DNA from: Treponema sp. UBA1233 | GTDB lineage: Bacteria; Spirochaetota; Spirochaetia; Treponematales; Treponemataceae | Assembly: GCA_002309305.1 (NCBI GenBank) | Contig: DBWR01000070.1 | Span: forward strand, 89,156 to 153,155 | DNA length: 64,000 nucleotides | Reading direction: 5' to 3' | Shown here: positions 19,787 through 27,502 of the stretch, piece by piece | How the letters are laid out: each line of letters begins with the position of its first letter | How positions within the stretch are numbered: position 1 is the first letter of the stretch | The notes under the pieces: model-generated | Seen by the model: only the letters and a program-made list of their open reading frames with translations | The model's database searches: none | What the model was told of the DNA's origin: nothing | Made by a program: the position numbers and the translations under genes

Positions 19787-20518
19787 ATGAATGAAAAATT
19801 TAAGATCGCAGCATTGCTAACAGGGAGAGGAAATAATACTCTTAAAAATAAGAATATTCTTCCTGTTCTTGGAAAACCTTTATTGTATTATCCAGGAATG
19901 GCAGCGAAAACTTGTAGCTTAATTACAGATTTTTATTGTAGTAGTGATGATGAAGCTATTCTTTCTGCCGCTGAATCTATTGGTTATAAAAGAATTCTAA
20001 GACCTGATGAACTTGCATTACCTACTTCTCAACATGTTGATGCAATAATTCATGCTCTTTCTGTTATGAAAGAAGATGATTGTGAACCTGATATATTAGT
20101 AGTTATTTTGGCAAATAATGCAATTACGAAAAACGAATGGATAGAAGAATCCATTAAATATATATTAAAAGATAATTCGATATCTGCTGTAGTACCTGTT
20201 ATGGAAGAGATGGATCATCACCCATATCGTTCGAAAACACTTGATAAAAATGGATTCTTAAAAACTTGGTTTGATTTCTCGGGTAAAAATGTTTCTACAA
20301 ACCGACAAGACTTACCCAAAAATTATGTTCTTTGTCATAATTTTTGGACATTAAATTTAAAAGAAAGTGTATGTTCAAAAACAGAAGGTCAACAGCCTTG
20401 GACATTTATGGGAAACAAAATAAAACCAATTATAGTTGAAGAAAGTTTTGATGTTCACACACTTGAGGATATAAAAAAAAGCGAAGACTGGATTGTGAGG
20501 AATAATATAAACTATTAA
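19787..20518 (+). CDS. CMP-sugar synthetase-like cytidylyltransferase
   Basis: The 243-residue product has the NeuA/KdsB-type fold signature AALLTGRGNNTLKNKNILPV near residue 5. That is a variant of the usual PARGGSK-X-X-KNI CTP-binding motif and is followed by LGKPLLYYP. It also has YCSSDDEAILSAAESIG and RPDELALPTSQHVDAI. Such enzymes couple CTP to an acidic sugar or other hydroxyl compound. The substrate is unknown; no sialic, legionaminic or Kdo synthesis genes are in the window. An AAGGAG site precedes the ATG. It is followed by a HAD phosphatase 22 nt downstream, suggesting one pathway. Confidence 0.8.
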   Translation: MNEKFKIAALLTGRGNNTLKNKNILPVLGKPLLYYPGMAAKTCSLITDFYCSSDDEAILSAAESIGYKRILRPDELALPTSQHVDAIIHALSVMKEDDCEPDILVVILANNAITKNEWIEESIKYILKDNSISAVVPVMEEMDHHPYRSKTLDKNGFLKTWFDFSGKNVSTNRQDLPKNYVLCHNFWTLNLKESVCSKTEGQQPWTFMGNKIKPIIVEESFDVHTLEDIKKSEDWIVRNNINY

Positions 20519-20540
20519 AATAATAGACTTTAGGTGATAT

Positions 20541-21296
20541 ATGAAAATTAACGATTTTGACATAGTTCTCTTCGATTTAGATGGCACAATATATTATGGT
20601 TCAAAAATCATTCCTGGTGCAAATCAAACAATAGAATTTTTTAGAAATGCTGGAAAGAAAATTTATTTTACTACAAATAATTCTACAAAAACACGTGCTC
20701 AAATTTATGAAAAGCTTTTTGATATGGGGGTTAACTGTAAATTAGAAGAGGTATTAACTTCTGGTTATCTTGCAGCACTTTATTGTAAAAAAAATAATCT
20801 CAAAAATGTTTATATATTTGGTTCTCCAAATTTGATTAATGAGTTTAATGAGAACGGGATTTCTGTCAACCAAAATGATAATGCAGAAAATTTACTAATT
20901 GGCTATAACCCATTAATGACTTATGATGATTTAACGGCCGCATTGCAAGTCGCTTTGCATGCCAAACAAATTATAGCATGTAATCGAGAAAGAACTTATC
21001 CAGGAGAAAACTCAAAAACAATGCCAGGTTGTGGCGCTATGACTGCACCTATTGAATGGTGTTCTCAAAGAGAATGTGATATAATTATTGGGAAACCAAA
21101 TACTCTGATGGTTGAACTCTTGTGTGCTCATGAAAAACTTAGCGCAGATAGGTTTTTAATGATTGGTGATACATTCGAAAGCGATGTTCGTATGGCCAAT
21201 CGGGCAGGTTGTTTGTCAATTTTGATTGATAAACAATCTTTACATGATGATTGTATTTCAGTAAAACAAATATCTGAAATAATTAAAATATTCTAG
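20541..21296 (+). CDS. HAD-superfamily phosphatase, subfamily IIA (NagD-like)
   Basis: The 251-residue product carries the HAD motif I VLFDLDGTIYYG (nucleophile Asp12, acid Asp14), motif II TTNNSTKT, and a C-terminal IGKPNTLMVELL...MIGDTFESDVRMANRAG block. This is the class IIA arrangement of NagD, glycerol-phosphate phosphatase and 4-nitrophenylphosphatase. An AGGTGAT site precedes the ATG. It is the last plus-strand gene of the cassette and its 3' end overlaps the convergent gene at 21283 by 14 nt. It probably removes a phosphate from a precursor of the CMP-activated compound; the compound is unknown. Confidence 0.85.
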   Translation: MKINDFDIVLFDLDGTIYYGSKIIPGANQTIEFFRNAGKKIYFTTNNSTKTRAQIYEKLFDMGVNCKLEEVLTSGYLAALYCKKNNLKNVYIFGSPNLINEFNENGISVNQNDNAENLLIGYNPLMTYDDLTAALQVALHAKQIIACNRERTYPGENSKTMPGCGAMTAPIEWCSQRECDIIIGKPNTLMVELLCAHEKLSADRFLMIGDTFESDVRMANRAGCLSILIDKQSLHDDCISVKQISEIIKIF

Positions 21297-22386
21297 ACTC
21301 TTTTAAGTTTTCATTATGTTTAACAGGATTTTTCAGTATATTTTGAGCCTTTAACTTTTTTTCTGTTTCATATTTTATATTTTTCATGGTTCTTATAGGT
21401 AAAAAAGCTTTTAGAAGATATTTAAAACTTTGTTTTATGGTCTTAAGGAGTAAACGCGGTAGTGTGATTGGATTTGGTGATGTTTCAGTCCAACCAGAAA
21501 GATTTTGTTTTGGAAGTTTTGTTGAAAGTTCTTCTAGTTTTTGTGTATATGGTTTATAAAAATTATCAATTATAAAATCAGAAAGTTCATAGTCATTAAG
21601 TTTCCAAATAAATAGTTTGTCCTCATATAAAAATTCTTTTACTCCATGAAAGTGATAAAAAACTAATGTGGCTTTAACTTTTGTAATTTTGTTCGAAATT
21701 ATAAAGGTATTTTCATCTTTTTCAATATCAAACTGCTGCACATTCCAAGGCGCGATACCGCATCCCATGTGTTTTTCTTCATGTACTTTCCCAGAAAATC
21801 TAGATAGCCAATCATCAAGATACTTTTGATCTCCAAATTTGCCATCTGTATATTTCCCTGGACAAAATTCCTCACATGCGTTTCTCCACCATTCAAGGAC
21901 TTCATTTCCAGCTTCATCATTTTTGAAATACATAAATTGCACGCAATAACGGCCACTTGTCGCCGTCTGATCGTAGCATGGTGTATAGTTGTGTGGCGTG
22001 ATAATGACGGATTCCCCTTTCAATTCGTCAAAAAGAACTTTTGGGTCATCATAAAAACATAAATCGGCATCCAAATATGTAATGGATGGAAGGTTATATT
22101 TTTTTATAAAGAATTGAATGGAAAAAGATGATAGAGTCCAGTTAAATTCTGTTCTTGTTCGCTCATTTTCAAGTTTCCTAAGAACAGGATATGATTCCAT
22201 TATATTTGCTAAAGAATTGACTGTAATATTCTCTTGTGGATTATCACAAAACCATTTGAAAGCAATGTCATCGGTTGTAAGAATGTAAAGCTTGAACTCA
22301 TCTGAACAATGTGACTTCAAGGATTCATACATTACAAGCCCACGTGAAAGATAGTTATGATCAAAAAGAGTGCAAAAAAAGGTCAT
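21283..22386 (-). CDS. Glycosyltransferase, GT8-like nucleotide-diphospho-sugar transferase
   Basis: The 367-residue product opens FFCTLFDHNYLSRGLVMYES, typical of transferases that search for a nucleotide sugar in a GT-A fold. It has ITYLDADLCFYDDPKVLFDEL near residue 95, where DAD is the metal-binding DXD motif. It also shows WNVQQFDI and VFYHFHGVKEF. It overlaps the aminotransferase gene upstream by 4 nt, so it is co-transcribed with the FdtA/FdtB pair and may transfer the amino-dideoxyhexose they make. The lysine-rich C-terminal tail may sit at the membrane. Confidence 0.75.
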   Translation of the reverse strand: MTFFCTLFDHNYLSRGLVMYESLKSHCSDEFKLYILTTDDIAFKWFCDNPQENITVNSLANIMESYPVLRKLENERTRTEFNWTLSSFSIQFFIKKYNLPSITYLDADLCFYDDPKVLFDELKGESVIITPHNYTPCYDQTATSGRYCVQFMYFKNDEAGNEVLEWWRNACEEFCPGKYTDGKFGDQKYLDDWLSRFSGKVHEEKHMGCGIAPWNVQQFDIEKDENTFIISNKITKVKATLVFYHFHGVKEFLYEDKLFIWKLNDYELSDFIIDNFYKPYTQKLEELSTKLPKQNLSGWTETSPNPITLPRLLLKTIKQSFKYLLKAFLPIRTMKNIKYETEKKLKAQNILKNPVKHNENLKESRIF

Positions 22387-23492
22387 TTATTATCCCATCC
22401 GTTTATTGCTTTTATAACATATTGAACCTGTTCGTCCGTAAGCGTCGGGCTCATGGGTAGGCTGAGCTCCTGTGCATGAATTTTTTCTGTAATGGGAAAA
22501 GAAAGATTGTTCCATTCAGAATATGCCTTTTGTTTGTGAGGTGGAATGGGATAATGAATTAGCGTTCCTATCTCACGCTCTTTCAAATATTGTTGAAGTT
22601 CGTCACGTTTTTCTGTAAAGATTGGGAAAATATGATATACATTTTGCTCGTTTGGTAAAATTGATGGTATTTTGACTTGGGGATTTTTAATTCCATCATA
22701 ATACATTTTTGCAATCTGTTTACGGCGATTATTATCATCATCAAGATACTTTAGTTTGACAGCAAGAACTGCTGCATCCATTTCACTTAGGCGGCTGTTT
22801 TCGCCAATATAATCAAAAACATATTTTTTAGATGAACCGTAGTTTGCAAGAATTCTGACTAAATTTGCAATCTCGTCGCTATCTGTAGTAATTGCCCCTG
22901 CATCTCCAAATGCGCCAAGATTTTTCCCGGGATAAAAGCTGTGTGCCGCAACAGTACCTAAACTTCCGGTTTTTTTATTGTTGTATGAGCATCCCTGTGC
23001 CTGTGCATTATCTTCAAAGAGTTTAAGATCATGTTTTTTGCAGATTTTTGTTATTTCATCGTTGTATAGACATCTTCCATAAAGGTGAACAAGCATAATT
23101 GCCCGGGTTTTAGAGGTTATTGCTTTTTCAATCTCTGAACAATCAAGCATCAACGTGTTTTCATCAGGCTCAATCAAAACAGGCTTCAAAATGTTTTGAG
23201 ATATAGAAAGAATTGTTGCTATGTAAGTATTGGCTTGAACGATTATTTCATCACCTTCAGCCCATTTGTAAAGCATCTTACATGCTCGAATCATTAATTC
23301 AAGTGCTTGTAATCCGTTCGCAACACCCACACAATGCTTTGTACCAATGTATTTTGCATAGTTTTCTTCAAAAGATTTGTTTTCTTTTCCTTGAAGGTAC
23401 CATCCAGAATCTGTGACGCGAAGTACCGCCTCATGAAGTTCGTCTGCATATTTTGCAGTTATGTCTTTTAATGATAAAAAAGGTACCTGCAT
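22383..23492 (-). CDS. fdtB: DegT/DnrJ/EryC1-family sugar aminotransferase (FdtB-like)
   Basis: The 369-residue PLP enzyme has VGVANGLQALELMIRA near residue 55, FEDNAQAQG with Asp161, and HSFYPGKNLGAFGDAGAI with the PLP lysine at 190. These are the marks of VioA/FdtB/QdtB-type aminotransferases. It follows the FdtA-like isomerase gene by 6 nt. Together they would make dTDP-3-amino-3,6-dideoxyhexose (Fuc3N or Qui3N) from the RfbB product. No hexapeptide-repeat acetyltransferase (FdtC/QdtC) lies in the window, so the final N-acetylation step is either absent or encoded elsewhere. Confidence 0.88.
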   Translation of the reverse strand: MQVPFLSLKDITAKYADELHEAVLRVTDSGWYLQGKENKSFEENYAKYIGTKHCVGVANGLQALELMIRACKMLYKWAEGDEIIVQANTYIATILSISQNILKPVLIEPDENTLMLDCSEIEKAITSKTRAIMLVHLYGRCLYNDEITKICKKHDLKLFEDNAQAQGCSYNNKKTGSLGTVAAHSFYPGKNLGAFGDAGAITTDSDEIANLVRILANYGSSKKYVFDYIGENSRLSEMDAAVLAVKLKYLDDDNNRRKQIAKMYYDGIKNPQVKIPSILPNEQNVYHIFPIFTEKRDELQQYLKEREIGTLIHYPIPPHKQKAYSEWNNLSFPITEKIHAQELSLPMSPTLTDEQVQYVIKAINGWDNK

Positions 23493-23498
23493 TTATTA

Positions 23499-23918
23499 CT
23501 ATTCCTCAGCATAAGTTTTCATTTCATTTATATATTCATCAAAATCTCTGATGTATTCAGTCCCATCGTAATGAGTGTTTGCTAGAACAAGTAGGACAGA
23601 ATCAGGTGAAAAGTCATACATTTCTTTCCAAATCATTTTTGGAATGTAAACGGCTTCCATAGGCTTGTTCAACTCAACGATTTCTTTTCTTGAGCCATTT
23701 GTTATCATGACCTTTGATTTTCCTGCAACATTCACAAGTACAAATTCGGAATTTCTATTTGCATGCTTGCCTCGAACTACCGTTGAGTCAGAACCGTAGA
23801 TATAGAAAGCACGAGCTATTTCAAAAGGAATATCACGGCCACCCTCTACAACTACAAGTTTACCGCGCTCATCACCGAGATCTTTGAATGTTAAGAGTTT
23901 GTACATATCTGTTGTCAT
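23499..23918 (-). CDS. fdtA: dTDP-4-keto-6-deoxyhexose 3,4-ketoisomerase (FdtA/QdtA-like)
   Basis: The 139-residue single cupin domain has FKDLGDERGKLVVVEGGRDIPF near the start, VRGKHANRNSEFVLVNVAGK near residue 67 and VYIPKMIWKEMYDFSPDSVLLVLAN near 108. That is the WxcM-C/FdtA pattern, including the catalytic HAN histidine (FdtA enzymes usually have HAH, so the second His is replaced by Asn). It isomerises dTDP-4-keto-6-deoxyglucose to a 3-keto sugar for the adjacent aminotransferase. FdtA (galacto) and QdtA (gluco) cannot be told apart by eye. First gene of its minus-strand operon. Confidence 0.85.
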   Translation of the reverse strand: MTTDMYKLLTFKDLGDERGKLVVVEGGRDIPFEIARAFYIYGSDSTVVRGKHANRNSEFVLVNVAGKSKVMITNGSRKEIVELNKPMEAVYIPKMIWKEMYDFSPDSVLLVLANTHYDGTEYIRDFDEYINEMKTYAEE

Positions 23919-23943
23919 GTTGGCTTACCTAAATACAAACTAT

Positions 23944-23972
23944 ATTATATCATGTAAAAGTATTTTCTACAA
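23944..23972 (-). promoter_or_regulatory. Promoter of the fdtA-fdtB operon
   Basis: On the minus strand, TTGTAG (23967-23972), 17-nt spacer and TATAAT (23944-23949). The predicted start is about 20 nt before the ATG at 23918. A weak AGGT lies within the leader. Confidence 0.65.
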
Positions 23973-24052
23973 TCATTTGATTAAAAAAAGAAAAGTTAGC
24001 ACCAAATTTGATATTTTAAACTGAAATATAATCAAACGATAACACTTTTTAT

Positions 24053-24117
24053 ACTGGACAAAACAGCTTTTGTAAAGTGGATTTGTCCAGTTTTATTTAG
24101 CAAGCTGTTTTTTTTCA
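24053..24117. repeat. Interleaved inverted repeats in a gene-free stretch
   Basis: In the 327-nt gap 23919-24245, ACTGGACAAA (24053-24062) is perfectly complementary to TTTGTCCAGT (24082-24091). AACAGCTT (24062-24069) is complementary to AAGCTGTT (24102-24109). The arms alternate A-B-A'-B', so the two hairpins cannot nest; they either form a pseudoknot or compete. Eight T residues (24108-24115) follow the last arm, as in a plus-strand terminator. The region could be a transcription barrier or a small decayed mobile repeat. Confidence 0.6.
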
Positions 24118-24156
24118 ATACTCCGCTTCTTGCCTATTAGAAAAGATTTGCCATAA

Positions 24157-24199
24157 CAAAAACCCGGAAGATGACTGTATAAAGCCATTGCATTCCGGG
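24157..24199 (-). terminator. Terminator after the HU-like gene
   Basis: CCCGGAA (24163-24169) pairs with TTCCGGG (24193-24199), a perfect 7-bp GC-rich stem with a 23-nt loop. On the minus strand it is followed by TTTTTGTT. It lies 46 nt past the stop codon of the gene at 24246. Confidence 0.7.
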
Positions 24200-24245
24200 A
24201 AAAAATAGAGTATAATTTAACTATCTTTTTTTTAGCTGAAAGGTA

Positions 24246-24626
24246 TCAAGCTCGCTGGCTGAACTTTGTTGCCTTCAGCTTTTCTTTTAGCTTTGGACTA
24301 GGCCGGAACAGAACCCTAAGGGTATCGATGTCCCTGGCTGTTGCATCCTCCGCTTTTTCATGACCGGTAGAAACAGAAAATGAAAGGCGGAATATTCCAA
24401 ATCCCTCGCAATTTACAGCTTCTCCACGCATGAGGTGTGCCGGTATGCTTTGCATGAAACAGGCAATGCATGCCTTTACATCAGCAGGTGTTAGTGACGT
24501 TGCCAGGGATATTTCCTCGGCAAGCTCATCGGTTGAGCACTGGTCGCTCCATATGGGAGAGACGTAGTACTTGGGATCAGCGGTTTTGTCCAATGGATTA
24601 GGACGTAAAATGATGGTATAGTGCAT
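24246..24626 (-). CDS. HU-family DNA-binding protein (HU/HIG-like)
   Basis: The 126-residue product opens MHYTIILRPNPLDKTADPKYY and contains TDELAEEISLATSLTPADVKACIACFMQ followed by GEAVNCEGFGIFRLSFS. This is the HU/IHF-like domain arrangement of the HU-HIG family, with the beta-arm after the two helices. It ends in a basic KLKEKLKATKFSQRA-type tail. I start it at the ATG at 24626, not at 24671, because GGAGGTGATACA, a full Shine-Dalgarno sequence, stands directly before it. A perfect promoter and a folded leader precede it. Role unknown; probably nucleoid-associated or regulatory. Confidence 0.8.
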   Translation of the reverse strand: MHYTIILRPNPLDKTADPKYYVSPIWSDQCSTDELAEEISLATSLTPADVKACIACFMQSIPAHLMRGEAVNCEGFGIFRLSFSVSTGHEKAEDATARDIDTLRVLFRPSPKLKEKLKATKFSQRA

Positions 24627-24649
24627 TGTATCACCTCCGTTAAAATTTG

Positions 24650-24702
24650 TTACAAAAACAGCTGTAGTCACATCACAATTGACAAAAGGAAAGTGACTTT
24701 TG
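24650..24702 (-). promoter_or_regulatory. Folded leader of the HU-like gene
   Basis: On the minus strand, GTTACAAAA (24694-24702) is complementary to TTTTGTAAC (24650-24658), and between them GTCAC and GTGAC-type blocks can also pair. The hairpin lies between the promoter and the ribosome binding site, so it may affect mRNA stability or autoregulation. Confidence 0.5.
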
Positions 24703-24713
24703 TAACTAATGGT

Positions 24714-24742
24714 ATTATACGATGTGTTTGAGTGAATGTCAA
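24714..24742 (-). promoter_or_regulatory. Perfect consensus promoter of the HU-like gene
   Basis: On the minus strand, TTGACA (24737-24742), 17-nt spacer, TATAAT (24714-24719). Both boxes match consensus exactly. Confidence 0.85.
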
Positions 24743-24796
24743 TACCAAAAGAACAAAAAGTGATAGAAGTGTAAGAAAAAGTTGTTAAAAAGATAG

Positions 24797-24842
24797 AATA
24801 AAGCTATAAAAAAGTAACAAAAAAGGAGAAAATAGCTTTATT
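24797..24842. repeat. 11-bp inverted repeat upstream of the AAA ATPase gene
   Basis: AATAAAGCTAT (24797-24807) and ATAGCTTTATT (24832-24842) are perfect complements around a purine-rich 24-nt loop. The right arm ends five bases before the -35 box of the next promoter. It could be an operator or a terminator-like barrier. Confidence 0.55.
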
Positions 24843-24847
24843 ACCTC

Positions 24848-24875
24848 TTGTTTTTTTTTTATTTGACGATATAAT
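24848..24875 (+). promoter_or_regulatory. Promoter of the AAA ATPase gene, predicted leaderless
   Basis: TTGTTT (24848-24853), 16-nt spacer, TATAAT (24870-24875). The ATG begins at 24883, 7 nt after the -10 box, and no Shine-Dalgarno sequence is present. Confidence 0.6.
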
Positions 24876-24882
24876 AGTCAGT

Positions 24883-26304
24883 ATGATTGAAGACGTTGAA
24901 AACAAAGGTGGAATAGTACGATTTGTATCTCTGGAAATAGAAAATTTCGGATGTGTCAATAAAGGAAAGATCTCCATGGACGATGATTTCCCTGACAAAT
25001 CAAATGTCTTGGGATTATACGGGCAGAACGGTTCCGGTAAGTCAACCTTTATAAGGGCTATGGCCTTGCTGCGCTTGTTGTTGTGTGGTGCTTACATTAC
25101 AGATGTCCAGGACTACATAACTGCTGGTGAGAACTGGATGTCCTTGAAGGCTGATTTCAACGTTTTTGCCGGGGTCCATAAAAAATTAATGACTTATTTT
25201 ATAAAGATCCATGCAATAAGCCCGATGCAAAACAACGGTCAAAAGTGGCGCGTGTCAGAGGAAGAAATAAATCTCTATGATATTGATAATCTGAAGGGCA
25301 AGACAAGCCTCGTCTTTGTAAGGGATAATCCGGTTTCCCTTGTACAACCTGCCACTGTAAAGAAAATGCTTTCAAATTATATTGAAAAAAAATCTGGTAT
25401 AACAAAGGACATAGCGGCCCAACTGTTTTTTTTAAGGCAGCAGGATAAATCGGACTTTTATGGAGCCTCATTTATTTTTGGTGAAGACATGATTTCTCTG
25501 TATAAGTCATTTGCTGCAGAAAGCAAAAATGATTCAATAATTGATTATCTTCCTGTAATTCAAGAATATGCTAAAAACTTCCTTTTTGTAATAACAGATT
25601 CATTCTGGAAAGAGAGTTCAAGAAATGAGGTGCTTCCAATAATCTTTCCAAATCAGAAAATCTGGGAAAATGAGGCAATCAATTATTTCCCAGTAAACCT
25701 TAATAAACCAACTTTTTCAAAGGAAGAAGTACAGGGAGATTTTCTGGGCTTGATTGACCGGCTGAATTCCTTCATAGCTACAGTTGCGCCTGGCACAAGA
25801 TTGCTTGCGGAGGTCAACCGAAATGTATTGGAAAAACCGGACGGAACCTTCTACGATGTATATACCGTCAAGGATGATAAAATAATCCCCATCAGATTTG
25901 AAAGTGCTGGTATAAAAAGGTTACTTTCCATCATTGGGATACTTGTCATGGCTTACGGTAACGGTTCTGTAATGCTCTGCATAGATGAAATGGACAGCAG
26001 CATCCATGATCATGTTCTTGAGGTGTTTTTCAAGCTTTTTTTGGAAAGCGGAAAGGGGCAAATTTTCTTTGCGTCTAACAATCAGCATTTGATGGAAATT
26101 TTGGACAAGAGCCAGTGCTGGTTAACGACGACAAAACCTTCGGATCGTTATACAAGGCTGAAATACGTCAAACCGAATAACAATCTGCACAGCCTTTACA
26201 TGACCCTTGTCGAAAAAGGCGGTGACGAGAAAAACCCAGATCTGTTCAATCCTTTGGATGTTGAGGGAATGAAAAAAGTATTTGACGAGGCGTTTGGAAA
26301 GTGA
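24883..26304 (+). CDS. AAA/ABC-type ATPase, lone gene, possible defence protein
   Basis: The 473-residue product resembles RecF/SMC-like AAA_15/AAA_21 ATPases. It has FVSLEIENFGCVNKGKISM at the N-terminus, Walker A LYGQNGSGKSTFIRAMALL near residue 45, and a late Walker B VMLCIDEMDSSIHDHVLEVFFKLF near residue 364 followed by FFASNNQHL. Between the two motifs lies a long insertion, as in abortive-infection and OLD-like ATPases. No nuclease domain or partner gene is visible: the next gene is a decayed transposase. An anti-phage role is possible but unproven. The start at 24883 is the only ATG before the first beta strand. Confidence 0.75.
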   Translation: MIEDVENKGGIVRFVSLEIENFGCVNKGKISMDDDFPDKSNVLGLYGQNGSGKSTFIRAMALLRLLLCGAYITDVQDYITAGENWMSLKADFNVFAGVHKKLMTYFIKIHAISPMQNNGQKWRVSEEEINLYDIDNLKGKTSLVFVRDNPVSLVQPATVKKMLSNYIEKKSGITKDIAAQLFFLRQQDKSDFYGASFIFGEDMISLYKSFAAESKNDSIIDYLPVIQEYAKNFLFVITDSFWKESSRNEVLPIIFPNQKIWENEAINYFPVNLNKPTFSKEEVQGDFLGLIDRLNSFIATVAPGTRLLAEVNRNVLEKPDGTFYDVYTVKDDKIIPIRFESAGIKRLLSIIGILVMAYGNGSVMLCIDEMDSSIHDHVLEVFFKLFLESGKGQIFFASNNQHLMEILDKSQCWLTTTKPSDRYTRLKYVKPNNNLHSLYMTLVEKGGDEKNPDLFNPLDVEGMKKVFDEAFGK

Positions 26305-26466
26305 CAAGTTAGTGGAATTGGTTAATCACTGAATGAAAACATATATATCATAATTTATTAAGGTATATACTTTAGTCAGCTATGATATATACTTTACAGA
26401 ATTAAGGTATATATGAAAATCCAATTCATTCCTAGTAAAAATCTTCAAGATATGATATAATAATAC
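26305..26466. repeat. AT-rich gap with a 12-bp direct repeat
   Basis: TTAAGGTATATA occurs at 26358-26369 and 26402-26413, 44 nt apart, and TATACTTTA-like units repeat between them. The second copy runs into an ATG (26413) that opens only a 15-codon frame before stopping next to the insertion sequence end. This may be the operator and first codons of a gene lost at the insertion. Confidence 0.5.
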
Positions 26467-26540
26467 TGTACTGCCTAAGCGCAACTTGGACAAAACAAAA
26501 AAGCTAATAAGGTGTATAATACAGGTAAAGGGGGCACCTT

Positions 26541-26861
26541 ATGGCAGAACGGAAACACTACACAGCAGAGGAAAAGGCTGCTATCGTACTTGAAGTGATT
26601 CAGGATGGGAAGAAAATCTCCGAAGTTGCTGAGGAGCATCAGATACACCCGAATCAAATCATGAACTGGAGGAAGCAGACTCTTGAAAGCATGGCAGAAC
26701 TCTTCAAGACTGAGCGGAAGGACATCACCGCAAAAAAGGAAAAGCGTGAAATCTCCGAGATGAAGGAACAGATTGCGAAAAAGGATTCCATAATCGCTGA
26801 ACTTGCGGGCGAGAACATGGCCCTTAAAAAAAATTTCTCTGGCCGGATATCGGGAAAATAA
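26541..26861 (+). CDS. IS3-family transposase OrfA
   Basis: The 106-residue product has the OrfA helix-turn-helix (YTAEEKAAIVLEVIQDG, then KKISEVAEEHQIHPNQIMNW) and a leucine-zipper-like C-terminal helix (ISEMKEQIAKKDSIIAELAG). It appears intact. In IS3 elements a -1 frameshift at an A-rich tract near the end of OrfA joins it to OrfB; the A8 run at 26826-26833 is the likely site. Confidence 0.85.
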   Translation: MAERKHYTAEEKAAIVLEVIQDGKKISEVAEEHQIHPNQIMNWRKQTLESMAELFKTERKDITAKKEKREISEMKEQIAKKDSIIAELAGENMALKKNFSGRISGK

Positions 26862-27502
26862 AGGCGAGCCTTGAGCTTCGGATGCTGATAAGCGGAGAGG
26901 CACATGAGAAAGGTTTCCATCAGCCCGAAAAACCTAACGAGCAGTGGCACACCGACTTCTCGTACATTCGGATTGGCGGGAAGTTCTATTACTTCTCTGC
27001 GGTTCTTGACGGCTACTCCCGGAAAATCCTCGTATGGGATTTATTCGAGGACATGAAGGAGTTCAACGTGGAGCTTCTGGTAACGAAGGCGAAGGAAGTT
27101 TATCCCGATGCGAAGCCTAGGATCATACACGACAACGGAAAAAAGTATGTCAGCGATGATTTCCACAAGCTTCTCGTCCAGCTTGAGATTGTGGACTCAA
27201 GGACACGTCCTTTCCATCCGCAGTCAAACGGCAAGGTCGAACGCTTCCACAGGACCTTAAAGAATTAGCATGTGAGGCGTACACCGTACGTATCGGCATC
27301 TTATGCGGAACTCAAAATCGCAGGATGGATCTGCTGGTACAACTCGGAGAGGCTGAATGGGGCAATATTCTACCTGACACCAGATGAAGTTTTCGAAGGA
27401 AAGATGGAAGAAAGGCTTGAAGAAAGAAAAATGAAGCTTTATAATGCAAGTATCAGGCGGCAGAAATTCTGGAAAAATAAACAAAACTTCCAGAGTGCTT
27501 GA
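26828..27502 (+). pseudogene. IS3-family transposase OrfB, deleted and interrupted
   Basis: In the -1 frame after the A8 tract the sequence reads KFLWPDIGKIKASLELRM and passes directly to QPEKPNEQWHTDFSYIRIGG. The usual helix-turn-helix part of OrfB (about 90 residues) is missing, probably by deletion. The integrase core keeps its acidic triad (WHTD, IHDNG, NGKVERFH). An in-frame TAG at 27266-27268 then separates RFHRTLKN from HVRRTPYVSASYAEL, most simply a GAG to TAG change. The element should not be able to transpose by itself. Confidence 0.8.
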
